From: Prevotellaceae bacterium UBA1746 | Lineage (GTDB): Bacteria; Bacteroidota; Bacteroidia; Bacteroidales; Bacteroidaceae | Direction of reading: 5' to 3' | NCBI GenBank assembly: GCA_905369775.1 | Contig: CAJPJR010000003.1 | Location: 1-64,000 of the forward strand | Length of the DNA stretch: 64,000 nucleotides | In this document: in pieces, positions 52,524 to 61,757 of the stretch | Layout: every line of letters starts with the position of its first letter | Position numbering within the stretch: the stretch's first letter is position 1 | The notes under the pieces: generated by a model | What the model was told of the DNA's origin: nothing | Seen by the model: only the letters and a program-made list of their open reading frames with translations | The model's database searches: none | Translations under genes and position numbers: made by a program

Positions 52524-54086
52524 TCATTCGCCCCAGGAGGAGCGATCGAGGTTGCGATAGGAGATGGCTTCAGCGATGTGCGCCCGCGTGATGCGGTCCA
52601 CGCCGTCGAGATCGGCGAGGGTGAGTGCGACTTTGAGCACGCGCTCGTAGGCTCGTGCCGAGAGTCCGAGTCGGTCGAGTGCCGTTTCGAGCGCAGCATG
52701 CGCATCGGCGTCGAGTTGCACGAAGTCTCGGATGTGTTTGGCGGCCATTTGTGCGTTGCAATGCACGCCGGGACAGTCGGCAAATCGGCGTTCTTGTCGT
52801 CGTCGTGCCGCGATCACCCGTGCCCGAATGGCCGCCGAGCTCTCGCCGGCGGGGGCCGCGGCGAGTTCGCGCACCGAAACCGGCACCACCTCCACCTGCA
52901 GATCGATGCGATCGAGCAGCGGTCCGCTGATGCGGCTCATGTAGCGCTGCACTTGTCCCGGCCGGCAGGTGCACGGGTGGTGCGGGTCGTTGTAGTATCC
53001 GCAGGGACAAGGGTTCATGGCCGCCACCAGCATGAAGGAACAGGGCAAAGTGACGTTGTAGCGGGCGCGCGAAATGCTGATCTGCCGGTCCTCGAGCGGT
53101 TGGCGCAGGGTTTCGAGCGCATTTTTGGAGTATTCGGGAAATTCGTCGAGAAAGAGCACACCGTTGTGCGCCAGACTCACCTCGCCGGGCTGAAGATGCG
53201 CGCCGCCCCCGATGAGTGCCACGTCAGAGATGGTGTGGTGGGGCGAGCGGAAGGGGCGAGTGGAAATGAGGGTGTCGCCGCGCCCGAGTTTTCCCGCCAC
53301 CGAATGAATTTGCGTGGTCTCCAAACTTTCCGCCAAACTGAGGGGCGGCAAAATAGAGGGGAGGCGTTTGGCCATCATGCTCTTGCCGCAGCCCGGACTC
53401 CCCACGAGCAAGATGTTGTGCCCGCCGGCCGCCGCCACTTCGAAGGCGCGTTTCACGAGCGGCTGGCCTTTCACCTCGCTGAAATCGTAGGGGAACGTCT
53501 CTTGTGCGGCGTAAAATTCAGCGCGGGTGTCGACCACGGTGGGCAAGAGGGGCGCCCTGCCCTCGAGGTGGCCGATGAGCTCCGTGAGGTGGCGCACGCC
53601 GAACACCTGCACGCGGTCCACCACCGCGGCCTCTCGGGCATTCTCTTCGGGCACGAAGAGTGTGGTGTAGCCCATGCGGCGGGCGAGAATGGCGGCGGGG
53701 AGAACGCCGCGCACCGGTCGGAGATCGCCGTTGAGCCCCAGTTCGCCGAGAAAGATGCACCCCTCAATCGGGGGGGCGACCGGGTGAATGCGTTCGTGCG
53801 AAAGCAGCAGGCCGATGGCCAGCGGGAGATCGTAGCTGCTGCCCTCCTTCTTGACGTCGGCGGGTGCGAAGTTGATCGCCATGTCCATGCCGCCCGGTAG
53901 GGCAAATCCGCTGTTTTCGAGCGCCGACCGCACGCGAGTTTTGCTTTCTTTGACGGCACTGTCAGGAAGCCCGACCATCACGAAAACAGCGTCGCGGGGT
54001 TGGTCGAAACGAGTGACGTTGATTTCGATCAGCACGCGCGAAGCGGTCAGACCGTTGATGGCAACTGTGTGTACGGTGGAGAGCAT
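52524..54086 (-). CDS. comM: ComM/YifB family Mg chelatase-like AAA ATPase
   Basis: A 520-residue AAA+ helicase-like protein. An N-terminal Lon-like domain carries MVGLPDSAVKESKTRVRSAL. The ATPase domain has Walker A GSPGCGKSMMAKRLP, Walker B GVLFLDEFPEY, and a conserved zinc-finger-like insert NPCPCGYYNDPHHPCTC. In naturally competent bacteria ComM promotes branch migration during transformation; elsewhere its role is less certain. ATG 54086 gives the common MLSTVHTVAINGL start; longer upstream frame is not conserved in composition and is rejected. The promoter lies about 100 bases upstream. Confidence 0.92.
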   Translation of the reverse strand: MLSTVHTVAINGLTASRVLIEINVTRFDQPRDAVFVMVGLPDSAVKESKTRVRSALENSGFALPGGMDMAINFAPADVKKEGSSYDLPLAIGLLLSHERIHPVAPPIEGCIFLGELGLNGDLRPVRGVLPAAILARRMGYTTLFVPEENAREAAVVDRVQVFGVRHLTELIGHLEGRAPLLPTVVDTRAEFYAAQETFPYDFSEVKGQPLVKRAFEVAAAGGHNILLVGSPGCGKSMMAKRLPSILPPLSLAESLETTQIHSVAGKLGRGDTLISTRPFRSPHHTISDVALIGGGAHLQPGEVSLAHNGVLFLDEFPEYSKNALETLRQPLEDRQISISRARYNVTLPCSFMLVAAMNPCPCGYYNDPHHPCTCRPGQVQRYMSRISGPLLDRIDLQVEVVPVSVRELAAAPAGESSAAIRARVIAARRRQERRFADCPGVHCNAQMAAKHIRDFVQLDADAHAALETALDRLGLSARAYERVLKVALTLADLDGVDRITRAHIAEAISYRNLDRSSWGE

Positions 54087-54178
54087 GGCAGAGATCGAGG
54101 CTATGTTTTGCGCATTCCTCCTCAGGGCGAGGCCGCGCGGTGCCGCAGGGAAGGGGAAAACGCGTTTATCTTCACACG

Positions 54179-54209
54179 CAAATCTACACATTTTTAAGGA
54201 CGTGCCCAA
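54179..54209 (-). promoter_or_regulatory. Promoter of comM-yihY
   Basis: On the minus strand, TTG (54207-54209), a 20-nt spacer and TAGATTTG (54179-54186). Confidence 0.7.
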
Positions 54210-54449
54210 GCGATCACGGGCATTTGGAAGACTCCTGTCGAAAACACGGGGGGAAATGCCGGAAAACTCCCCATTTTCGGCGCAAAGCCCCCTGCAAAAT
54301 CTCTTTTCTCCGCCGCTTTTTCCCTCTCTTCCCCGCAGGGAACGCGGACAAAGCGGAGTTGTCGACCGAAAGGAGGGCGAAAGCACGAGGCAAAATAGAC
54401 AAACGGCAAATATACACAAGATTTCACCACATTTGTCCCGCGAAATGCG

Positions 54450-54457
54450 TACTTTTG
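54450..54457 (+). promoter_or_regulatory. -7 box of Lrp/AsnC gene 2 operon
   Basis: TACTTTTG, perfect -7 box; leader about 25 bases to ATG 54488. No -33 TTG at the standard distance. Confidence 0.6.
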
Positions 54458-54487
54458 TCGCATGATTCACCTCCAAGACAAGATAAA

Positions 54488-55015
54488 ATGAAGAAGGCCG
54501 ACCTCTTAGACCGCAAAATACTCAAAGTCATCTCTGTGGATGCCCGCCGCAGCTTCAAAGAGATTGCCGCCCAGTGCGGCGTTTCGCGCGCCGCCATCCA
54601 CCAGCGTGTGGTGCGCATGGTGCAACGCGGCATCATCGTCGGCAGTGGCTACCAAGTGAACCCCAAGTTCCTGGGCTTCGGCACCTGCACCTACATCGGT
54701 ATCAAGCTCGAACGCGGTTCGATGTACAAAACGGCGGTGGCCAAGCTCAACGAGATCCCCGAAATCGTGGAATGTCACTTCACCACCGGCCCCTACACCA
54801 TGCTCGTCAAGCTCTATTCGCGCGACAATGAGCACCTGAAAGACCTGCTCAACAACCGCATCCAGGAGATTCCGGGTGTGACCTCGACCGAGACGATGAT
54901 TTCGCTGGAGCAAAGCATCTCGCGCACCATTCCTATCGGCATCGGCGACGAGGACGACGAAAGCCCGGTGGCCGAAGAAAAGGAAACAGAAGTGGTGGAC
55001 GAAGTCGAAGACTGA
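54488..55015 (+). CDS. Lrp/AsnC family regulator 2
   Basis: A 175-residue Lrp/AsnC protein. N-terminal HTH: DLLDRKILKVISVDARRSFK with CGVSRAAIHQRVVRMVQRG; C-terminal RAM domain: IVECHFTTGPYTMLVKLYS and TETMISLEQSISR. It has an unusual acidic tail of about 25 residues (DEDDESPVAEEKETEVVDE) not present in regulator 1. It leads a plus-strand run with DUF4491, the PuuD-dipeptidase fusion, glutaminyl cyclase and SufE, some of which may be under its control. Confidence 0.92.
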   Translation: MKKADLLDRKILKVISVDARRSFKEIAAQCGVSRAAIHQRVVRMVQRGIIVGSGYQVNPKFLGFGTCTYIGIKLERGSMYKTAVAKLNEIPEIVECHFTTGPYTMLVKLYSRDNEHLKDLLNNRIQEIPGVTSTETMISLEQSISRTIPIGIGDEDDESPVAEEKETEVVDEVED

Positions 55016-55051
55016 TTTTTCTGCCCGCCTCTTCCCAATTTCCTACTGCGT

Positions 55052-55447
55052 ATGTCACATCTCGCTTTCGAAGGACTGCTGCTGGGTTTTTGCACCTTCC
55101 TGACCATCGGCATCTTTCACCCCATCGTGGTGAAAGCCGAATACTATTTCGGGCTCCGTCCGTGGGCGGTGTTCCTGCTTTGCGGCGTGGCCGGCGTGGC
55201 CGGCGCCCCGTTCATCGCTTCGGTTTTCTGGAGCGCGCTTTCGGCCATTGTGGGTTTTTCCTGCCTGTGGAGCATTTTGGAACTCTTCGAGCAGCGGCAG
55301 CGAGTCATCAAGGGCTGGTTTCCGATGAACCCCCGCCGCCGCGACCAATACCCCGCCGATGCGGTGCCCTACGGTGGCTATCCGCCCCCGTCTTCCGCCG
55401 TCGACGACGAGCCGCTTTCCGCCGACGAGCAACTGCCCTGCGCGTAA
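55052..55447 (+). CDS. DUF4491 family membrane protein
   Basis: A 131-residue inner-membrane protein. Three hydrophobic segments (LLLGFCTFLTIGIFHPIVV, AVFLLCGVAGVAGAPFIASVF, ALSAIVGFSCLWSIL) and the conserved HPIVVKAEYYFG and GWFPMNPRR phrases identify DUF4491. The C-terminal tail is Pro/acidic and not conserved. It starts 36 bases after the Lrp gene. Function unknown. Confidence 0.85.
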   Translation: MSHLAFEGLLLGFCTFLTIGIFHPIVVKAEYYFGLRPWAVFLLCGVAGVAGAPFIASVFWSALSAIVGFSCLWSILELFEQRQRVIKGWFPMNPRRRDQYPADAVPYGGYPPPSSAVDDEPLSADEQLPCA

Positions 55448-55488
55448 CGCATCGCGCGGCAGCTTGCCCTTTCTTTTTGCCCCTGCCT

Positions 55489-55534
55489 GCAAGTCACTGT
55501 CTCGACGCTATTCGACGCTCGGAGAGTGACTTGC
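55489..55534 (+). other. Intra-operon hairpin
   Basis: A 10-bp stem (55489-55498 with 55525-55534) with a 26-base loop containing the direct repeat TCGACGCT twice. It lies between DUF4491 and the fusion gene and could be a processing or partial termination signal. Confidence 0.4.
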
Positions 55535-55574
55535 CGCGCCCATGAGGGCACCTTCTCTTCAAGTATTTCAGCAC

Positions 55575-57350
55575 ATGAACTATAATCTGGACGAACTCTA
55601 TGCTCAGGCCACGCGTCGGCTCACCGACCGCCGACCGCTCATTGTCATCACGGGCAATTTCGGTGAACCGGGTTGCACACTTGGCACGGGTTACTACGAA
55701 TCGGTGGTTCGTGCGGGCGGTTTGCCGCTCATCGTTCCGCCTTCGACCGACTTGTCGGGCATCGACGAACTGTTGCAACGCGCCGACGGCCTGTTGCTCT
55801 CGGGCGGCGCCGATCTGAACCCGCTCTGGATGGACCAAGAGCCGCTGTCTGAACTGGGCGGCATCAATCCCGTGCGCGACGCCTTCGAGTTGCTGTTGGT
55901 TCGCCGCGCCTACGATTGGCAAATTCCCGTGCTCGGCATCTGTCGCGGCATGCAGGTGCTCACCGTTGCCCTCGGCGGCACGGTGCACCAGGATCAGCAG
56001 GCAGCGCATCCGGAGCGCAAACTCATCAAACACTCGCAGCAGGCGCCGCGTTCCGAGCGCTCGCACAGCATCGCCACGGTGGACGATTCGCTGCTCCACC
56101 GTTTGCTCGGCGACCGGGTTTTGGTCAATTCCTTCCACCATCAATCTGTCGACGCCACCGGCCCGCACCTGCGTGTCACGGCCGTGGCTCCCGACGGCAT
56201 CATCGAAGCCGTGGAAAGCACGGAGCGCAAGAGCATTTTGGGCGTACAGTGGCACCCCGAATGCCTCGAAGGCGAGGATTCGCGCGCACTTTTCACCCAC
56301 TTTGTGAGCGAAGCGCACAACTACCGTCGCGCCCGCCGTTGGCACGCCGCGCACCTCACGCTCGATTCGCATTGCGACACGCCGATGTTCTTCGATCAAG
56401 ACATCGATTTCAACCGCCGCGATCCGAAAATCCTTGTCGACATTCACAAAATGACCGAGGGCGGTCTCGATGCCTCGATCATGGTGGCCTATCTTGCGCA
56501 AAACGGTCGCGGCGCTGCCGCCAATGCCGCCGCCACCGCCAAGGCCAATGAGATTCTCGACCGGTTGGAACACATGGTGGCCGGTTGTCCGCAGGCCCGC
56601 ATGGCCTATTCGCCCGCCGACCTCGCGGCCAACAAGCAGGCAGGGCTGCGCAGTGTGATGCCCGGCATCGAAAATGCCTTTGCCTTCGGAACAGATCTGG
56701 CCAATGTGGCGCACTTTCGCCGCCGCGGCGTGGTCTATGCCACGCTTTGCCACAACGGCAACAATGACATCTGCGACTCGGCTCGGCCGAACAAGGCCGA
56801 TTTGGCCCAACATCCCGACCGCGGCGGTGCCGAGCACGGCGGTCTCTCGGAGTTTGGGCGCAGCGTGGTGCGCGAAATGAACCGCGTCGGCATGATGGTC
56901 GACCTTTCGCACGGCGCCGAGACGAGTTTCTACGACGCCCTCGAGGTTTCTGCGCTGCCCATCGTGTGCAGCCACTCGTCGGCTCGCGCCCTGTGTAACC
57001 ACCCGCGCAACCTGACCGACGACCAACTGCGTGCCCTCGCCGCCGCCGGGGGAGTGGCGCAATGCACCTTCTACGCCGGTTTTTTGCGCACGGACGATGC
57101 GAACGCCACCGTCGACGACGCACTGCGCCACCTCCTGCACATGATTTCGGTGGCCGGCATAGACCACGTGGGCATCGGCACCGATTTCGACGGCGACGGC
57201 GGTGTGCCGGGATTGGCCAACGCTTCCGAACTCATTCAACTGACCCGCCGTTTGCAGGCCGAGGGTTTCACCGACGAAGATTTGGCCAAAATCTGGGGCG
57301 GCAACTTCCTTCGCGTCATGACCCGGGTGCAAGCCGCGGCACAAAGCTGA
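55575..57350 (+). CDS. PuuD-like amidotransferase fused to M19 membrane dipeptidase
   Basis: A 591-residue bifunctional protein. Residues about 1-245 form a class I glutamine amidotransferase-like gamma-glutamyl hydrolase (PuuD type): nucleophile Cys123 in GICRGMQ, and WHPE with His227. Residues about 265-590 form a renal-dipeptidase (M19) metallopeptidase: zinc ligands in LDSHCDTP (H-x-D), Glu in MTEGGLDAS, His in VDLSHGAE and VCSHSSAR, and Asp in IGTDFDGDGG. It could split a gamma-glutamyl bond and then the resulting dipeptide. No signal peptide, so cytoplasmic. ATG 55575 avoids a short non-conserved extension. Confidence 0.88.
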   Translation: MNYNLDELYAQATRRLTDRRPLIVITGNFGEPGCTLGTGYYESVVRAGGLPLIVPPSTDLSGIDELLQRADGLLLSGGADLNPLWMDQEPLSELGGINPVRDAFELLLVRRAYDWQIPVLGICRGMQVLTVALGGTVHQDQQAAHPERKLIKHSQQAPRSERSHSIATVDDSLLHRLLGDRVLVNSFHHQSVDATGPHLRVTAVAPDGIIEAVESTERKSILGVQWHPECLEGEDSRALFTHFVSEAHNYRRARRWHAAHLTLDSHCDTPMFFDQDIDFNRRDPKILVDIHKMTEGGLDASIMVAYLAQNGRGAAANAAATAKANEILDRLEHMVAGCPQARMAYSPADLAANKQAGLRSVMPGIENAFAFGTDLANVAHFRRRGVVYATLCHNGNNDICDSARPNKADLAQHPDRGGAEHGGLSEFGRSVVREMNRVGMMVDLSHGAETSFYDALEVSALPIVCSHSSARALCNHPRNLTDDQLRALAAAGGVAQCTFYAGFLRTDDANATVDDALRHLLHMISVAGIDHVGIGTDFDGDGGVPGLANASELIQLTRRLQAEGFTDEDLAKIWGGNFLRVMTRVQAAAQS

Positions 57351-57402
57351 CGATCAAAACAATTCCTCATTCGTTCCACCTCAAAGGATCATTCCAACAG
57401 CT

Positions 57403-58401
57403 ATGAAGCTCTCCTCTCTTGTCACACTGCTCTTTGCGGTCGCCACGCTTACGCCGTTGGCTTGCAAAAGCAGCAAACCCACTTCGGACAACGCCGATGC
57501 CGTGGACTCCTCGCGCCTGTGTCGCGTGACATTCGACGGCGATTCGGCCATGAACTACGCCCGCGCACAATGCGACTTCGGTCCGCGCATCCCCAACTCC
57601 GCAGCGTTGAAAAAATGCGGCGACTACATCGTCGGTCGCTTCAAAGCTTTGGGACTCACCGTCACCGAGCAACGCACCACGGTGACCGGTTGGGACGGCA
57701 AACAGCTCGGTTGTCGCAACATCATTGCCGCTTTTCACCCCGAACGCAAGGACCGTGTGGTGATTGCCGCGCACTACGACTCACGTCCGTGGGCCGAAAA
57801 AGATGCCGACTCCAGTCGCCACCACACGCCCGTGATGGCAGCCGACGACGGTGCCTCGGGAGTGGCCGTTCTGCTCGAAGTGGCTCGCCATCTTACGGAG
57901 CTCAATCCGAAAATCGGCGTGGACCTCGTTTGCTTTGATGCCGAAGACTACGGCGCACCCTACTGGGCGCCCGAGAATAAGCGCGACGATGAAAGCACTT
58001 TCTGCCTCGGTTCGCAATATTGGAGCAAGCAACTCGCCGCCGACTACAAACCTCGCTACGGCATCTTGCTCGACATGGTGGGCGGAAAGGACAATCGTTT
58101 CTACTTCGAAGGCTTTTCCTTGCGCTACGCCCAGCCTGTGGTGACAAAGGTGTGGGATGCCGCGCGCCTGGCGGGTGCCGGCGACTATTTCGTGCAGGAA
58201 TCGGGCGGTTTCATCACCGACGACCACCTGCCGATGAACAATATCGGGGGCATTCCCACCATCGACGTGATCGCCTTCACGCCCGATACGGGATTTCCCG
58301 CCCACTGGCACACCACCGGCGACACCATGGACAAACTCAGCCCCAACACGCTGCGTGCCGTGGGACAGACGTTGCTGCAAGTGCTCTCTGAAGAAAAATA
58401 A
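57403..58401 (+). CDS. M28 family glutaminyl cyclase, probable lipoprotein
   Basis: A 332-residue periplasmic zinc enzyme similar to Porphyromonas glutaminyl cyclase, which converts N-terminal Gln to pyroglutamate. The signal sequence ends TLTPLAC (Cys21); the -3 residue is Pro rather than Leu/Val, so the lipobox is imperfect. Zinc-site motifs: AHYDSRPW, MAADDGASG, FDAEDYG, LLDMVGG and HWHTTGDTMD. An M28 aminopeptidase reading is the alternative, but the FGPRIPNS and LGSQYWS segments fit cyclases of this phylum. It lies 52 bases after the dipeptidase fusion gene. Confidence 0.85.
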   Translation: MKLSSLVTLLFAVATLTPLACKSSKPTSDNADAVDSSRLCRVTFDGDSAMNYARAQCDFGPRIPNSAALKKCGDYIVGRFKALGLTVTEQRTTVTGWDGKQLGCRNIIAAFHPERKDRVVIAAHYDSRPWAEKDADSSRHHTPVMAADDGASGVAVLLEVARHLTELNPKIGVDLVCFDAEDYGAPYWAPENKRDDESTFCLGSQYWSKQLAADYKPRYGILLDMVGGKDNRFYFEGFSLRYAQPVVTKVWDAARLAGAGDYFVQESGGFITDDHLPMNNIGGIPTIDVIAFTPDTGFPAHWHTTGDTMDKLSPNTLRAVGQTLLQVLSEEK

Positions 58402-58505
58402 TGTCGGTCGGTTCGGCCGGTCTTGGCCGCAATCGCCCCGCACAGCGTGGGGCGCGCGACGAAACGCCCCGGCCGACCCCAAAACCTCTACGCTCAATTA
58501 AAAAC

Positions 58506-58922
58506 ATGACCATCAACGAAATACAAGACGAGATCATCGAAGAATTTTCGGAAATCGAAGATTGGATGGATCGTTATCAACTCATCATCGACCTCGGAGA
58601 AGAAGGCGACGTGTTGCCCGCTTCGGAGAAGAACGAATCGAATCTCATCGACGGCTGCCAAAGTCGGGTGTGGATTGTTTGCGATCAGCAGGCCGACGGC
58701 ACCCTCGTTTTCCGCGGCGAAAGCGATGCTCTCATCGTGAAAGGCCTGGTTTGCCTGCTGCTGCGCGTGGTGAACGGCCACACGCCCGAGGAGATTCGCG
58801 ATGCCGATCTCTATTTTATCCCGAAAATCGGGCTGGCCGAAAATCTTTCGCCGACGCGTTCGAACGGTTTGCTCGCTATGATCAAGCGCATCAAGGCCTA
58901 TGCCGTTGCGCTCAGCGCCTAA
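58506..58922 (+). CDS. sufE: SufE family cysteine desulfurase activator
   Basis: A 138-residue SufE-type protein that accepts sulfur from SufS during Fe-S cluster assembly. The active-site cysteine is Cys51 in LIDGCQSRVW, exactly where expected for SufE; EEFSEIEDWMDRYQLIIDLG starts the first helix and LSPTRSNGLLAMIKRIK is the typical C-terminal block. ATG 58506 matches the family start. No other suf genes are nearby. A strong terminator follows. Confidence 0.93.
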   Translation: MTINEIQDEIIEEFSEIEDWMDRYQLIIDLGEEGDVLPASEKNESNLIDGCQSRVWIVCDQQADGTLVFRGESDALIVKGLVCLLLRVVNGHTPEEIRDADLYFIPKIGLAENLSPTRSNGLLAMIKRIKAYAVALSA

Positions 58923-58973
58923 AACCCGCCACGCTTGCTGCAAAGTGCAGTCCTTCAACGGGCAAATGCCTGC

Positions 58974-59018
58974 TTTTCTCCCACCGGAAACCGGATTTTC
59001 GGTGGGAGAAAATGTTTT
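58974..59018 (+). terminator. Terminator after sufE
   Basis: A 13-bp stem (58974-58986 with 59000-59012) with a partly complementary 13-base loop, followed by five T residues. Confidence 0.88.
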
Positions 59019-59041
59019 TCTGAGAAAAAGTCTCCGGAAAA

Positions 59042-59073
59042 TTTGGCGAAACCGAATGAATGTACTACCTTTG
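59042..59073 (+). promoter_or_regulatory. Promoter of tRNA-Pro
   Basis: TTTG (59042-59045), a 20-nt spacer and TACCTTTG (59066-59073): among the best-formed promoters in the window. Confidence 0.8.
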
Positions 59074-59128
59074 CACTCGCAAACGCAAAGGAAGTCCTGC
59101 TTCTCGAGCGTTATCCTCCAAAAACAAT

Positions 59129-59202
59129 CGGGGTGTAGCTCAGTTGGTTAGAGTACGCGTCTGGGGGGCGTGAGGTCGCTGGTTCGAGTCCAGTCACCCC
59201 GA
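59129..59202 (+). tRNA. tRNA-Pro (GGG)
   Basis: Folds as a cloverleaf: acceptor arms CGGGGTG and CACCCCG, D-arm GCTC/GAGT, anticodon stem CGCGT/GCGTG, anticodon GGG at 59163-59165, T-arm GCTGG with TTCGAGT loop. The discriminator is A; CCA is not encoded. It has its own promoter and terminator, so it is a single transcription unit. Confidence 0.95.
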
Positions 59203-59210
59203 CAAAATTC

Positions 59211-59255
59211 AAGGTATTGAAAAAGGAAAGCATTCCGGATTCAATACCTTTTTTT
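59211..59255 (+). terminator. Terminator after tRNA-Pro
   Basis: An 11-bp stem (59211-59221 with 59240-59250) with an inner GGAA/TTCC extension, followed by T residues. Confidence 0.88.
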
Positions 59256-59404
59256 GTGTTCGTCTCCGCGTGTCGCGACCTTTGCCGCCGACAGCACGCC
59301 CCTCCCACGTGATGCCGGCCGATCGACGCGAAGTCCGTCGGGATTAGTTTGTCGACACACATTATATATATAGGCGCCCTCGCAGCCCTTTCGTGGGAAA
59401 ATTG

Positions 59405-59412
59405 TAACTTTG
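59405..59412 (+). promoter_or_regulatory. -7 box of metG
   Basis: TAACTTTG, perfect -7 box about 20 bases before ATG 59433. No -33 TTG. Confidence 0.6.
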
Positions 59413-59432
59413 CCCCAAAATCACAACAACAC

Positions 59433-61472
59433 ATGAGCGATAAATTCAAGCGAACCCTCATCACCGCCGCGCTACCCTACGCCAACGGCGGTGTGCACAT
59501 CGGCCACCTCGCCGGTGTTTACGTACCCTCCGACATCTATGCCCGCTACCTCCGTCTGCGTCACCGCGATGTGCTTTTCATCTGCGGATCGGACGAGCAC
59601 GGTGTTCCCGTAACCATCCGTGCGCGCAAAGAAGGTTGCAGCGTTCAGGAAGTGGTGGACCGCTATCACAAGCTCATCAAGGACAGTTTCGAAGGTTTCG
59701 GCATCTCTTTCGACATCTATTCGCGCACCACGAGTGCCACTCACCGCAAGGTGGCATCGGATTTCTTCCGCACGCTCTACGACAAGGGCGAATTTGTGGA
59801 GAAAACCAACGAACAGTACTACGACGAAGAGGCGCACACCTTCCTGGCCGACCGCTACATCATGGGCGAATGCCCCCACTGCGGCAACCCCGACGCCTAC
59901 GGTGACCAGTGTGAGCGCTGCGGCAAGGACCTTTCGCCCACCGAACTGATCAACCCGCGCAGTACCGTTTCGGGAGCCAAACCCGTGCTGCGCGAAACCA
60001 CGCACTGGTATCTGCCGCTCGACAAGCATCAGCAATGGCTCGAGCCGTGGATTGAGAGCCACCCGGAGTGGCGTTCCAACGTGAGTGGGCAGTGCAAGAG
60101 TTGGTTCGACATGGGACTCAAACCCCGCGCCGTGAGTCGCGATCTGGATTGGGGTATTCCGGTGCCGGTGGAAGGCGCCGAAGGCAAAGTGCTCTATGTG
60201 TGGTTTGACGCCCCGATCGGCTACATCTCCAACACGAAGGAATTGCTTCCCGACAGTTGGGAAACGTGGTGGAAGAGCCCCGATACGCGCCTCATTCACT
60301 TCATCGGCAAGGACAATATTGTGTTCCACTGCATCGTGTTCCCCGCGATGCTCAAGGCCGAAGGATCATATATCCTTCCCGACAACGTACCGGCCAACGA
60401 ATTTCTCAATCTCGAGGACAACAAGATCTCCACTTCGCGCAACTGGGCGGTTTGGCTCCATGAATATCTCGTGGATTTCCCCAGCAAACAGGACGTGTTG
60501 CGCTACGTGCTCACCGCCAATGCACCGGAAACGAAGGACAACAATTTCACTTGGGCCGATTTCCAAGCGCGCAACAACAATGAACTGGTGGCCGTTTATG
60601 GCAACTTCGTGAACCGCGCCCTTCAGCTCACGCAGAAATACTACGAAGGTCGTGTGCCCACCTGCGGCGAACTCACAGAGACCGACCGCGCCACGATCGA
60701 AGAATTCCGCGGAGTGAAGACCGAAGTGGAACGACTGCTCGAAGCTTTCCGCTTCCGCGATGCACAAAAAGAGGCGATGAACCTCGCCCGTATCGGCAAC
60801 AAATACTTGGCCGATGCCGAACCTTGGAAGGTGATCAAGACCGATCCCGACCGTGTAAAGACCATTCTCTACCTCTCGCTCCAACTGGTGGCCAATCTTT
60901 CCATCGCCTTCGAACCGTTCCTCCCCTTCTCTTCTGCGCGTCTGCGCGAAATGATCGCCATGCCGTCCGCCGATTGGGAGCGTTTGGGCAGCATCGATTT
61001 GCTGGAACCCGGTACGCAACTGCCCAAACCCGAACTGCTGTTTGAGAAAATCGAGGACGAAGCCATTCAGCATCAGCTCGATAAACTCGAAAACATTCGC
61101 AAGGAGAACGAAAAGGCCAATCACAAAGCCAATCCCATTCGCGAGACGATCGATTTTGCTGATTTCGAGAAACTTGATATCCGTGTGGGTACGGTGACCG
61201 CTTGCGAGCGCGTGCCGAAAATGAAGAAACTGTTGCGTTTCGAAATCGCCGACGGACTTGAGAACCGCGTCATCGTTTCGGGCATTGCGCAGCACTACGA
61301 GCCCGAACAGCTCGTGGGTAAGCAAGTTTGCTTCATCGCCAACCTGGCTCCGCGCACATTCAAGAACGGCCTCGTGAGCGAGGGCATGATTCTCTCGGCC
61401 CTCAATGCCGACGGATCGCTCTCCGTCATCACTCCCGACCGCGAAGTACTGCCCGGATCGGAGGTTTCCTGA
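59433..61472 (+). CDS. metG: Methionyl-tRNA synthetase
   Basis: A 679-residue class I aminoacyl-tRNA synthetase. HIGH is at 22-25; a zinc-knuckle segment [19 protein letters not shown] lies near 145-163; the KMSKS loop appears as KISTSRNWA near 340. The last 105 residues form a Trbp111-like tRNA-binding domain ([32 protein letters not shown]), giving the long, dimeric form. ATG 59433 closely follows a promoter box. A perfect hairpin terminator lies downstream. Confidence 0.97.
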   Translation: MSDKFKRTLITAALPYANGGVHIGHLAGVYVPSDIYARYLRLRHRDVLFICGSDEHGVPVTIRARKEGCSVQEVVDRYHKLIKDSFEGFGISFDIYSRTTSATHRKVASDFFRTLYDKGEFVEKTNEQYYDEEAHTFLADRYIMGECPHCGNPDAYGDQCERCGKDLSPTELINPRSTVSGAKPVLRETTHWYLPLDKHQQWLEPWIESHPEWRSNVSGQCKSWFDMGLKPRAVSRDLDWGIPVPVEGAEGKVLYVWFDAPIGYISNTKELLPDSWETWWKSPDTRLIHFIGKDNIVFHCIVFPAMLKAEGSYILPDNVPANEFLNLEDNKISTSRNWAVWLHEYLVDFPSKQDVLRYVLTANAPETKDNNFTWADFQARNNNELVAVYGNFVNRALQLTQKYYEGRVPTCGELTETDRATIEEFRGVKTEVERLLEAFRFRDAQKEAMNLARIGNKYLADAEPWKVIKTDPDRVKTILYLSLQLVANLSIAFEPFLPFSSARLREMIAMPSADWERLGSIDLLEPGTQLPKPELLFEKIEDEAIQHQLDKLENIRKENEKANHKANPIRETIDFADFEKLDIRVGTVTACERVPKMKKLLRFEIADGLENRVIVSGIAQHYEPEQLVGKQVCFIANLAPRTFKNGLVSEGMILSALNADGSLSVITPDREVLPGSEVS

Positions 61473-61493
61473 TCGCGGCAAGCTCCTCAAAAC

Positions 61494-61542
61494 GAGACCT
61501 CCCCACTTCTTCGCATGGAAGTGGGGAGGTCTCATTGTTTTT
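61494..61542 (+). terminator. Terminator after metG
   Basis: A perfect 16-bp stem (61494-61509 with 61518-61533) with an 8-base loop and T-rich tail. Confidence 0.9.
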
Positions 61543-61644
61543 CTACGTGCCCCGTTTTCGGATAGTCTGCTCACTTTGCTTGGGGGCAGCGCCAGACTAT
61601 GATGTTTCAACGAAGCATATTTCGATGGCCGGCGATTTCTACCT

Positions 61645-61692
61645 AAAAAAAGCGCGCGCTCCGTTTCCGTGTGGGGAATTTGGAGCGCGCGC
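61645..61692 (-). terminator. Terminator after FKBP gene
   Basis: An 11-bp stem (61652-61662 with 61682-61692); on the minus strand it is followed by seven T residues (A-run 61645-61651). Confidence 0.85.
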
Positions 61693-61757
61693 AGGGTGTG
61701 TGACTTGTGGAGGGTGGCAGAAGATCGTCCGAAGCCGGGACGAAATGCCACAGCACC

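Noticed and set aside
53450..53459. Half-site resembling parS (GTTTCACGAG)
   Set aside because: Only one arm matches and it lies inside the comM coding sequence; not a palindrome.
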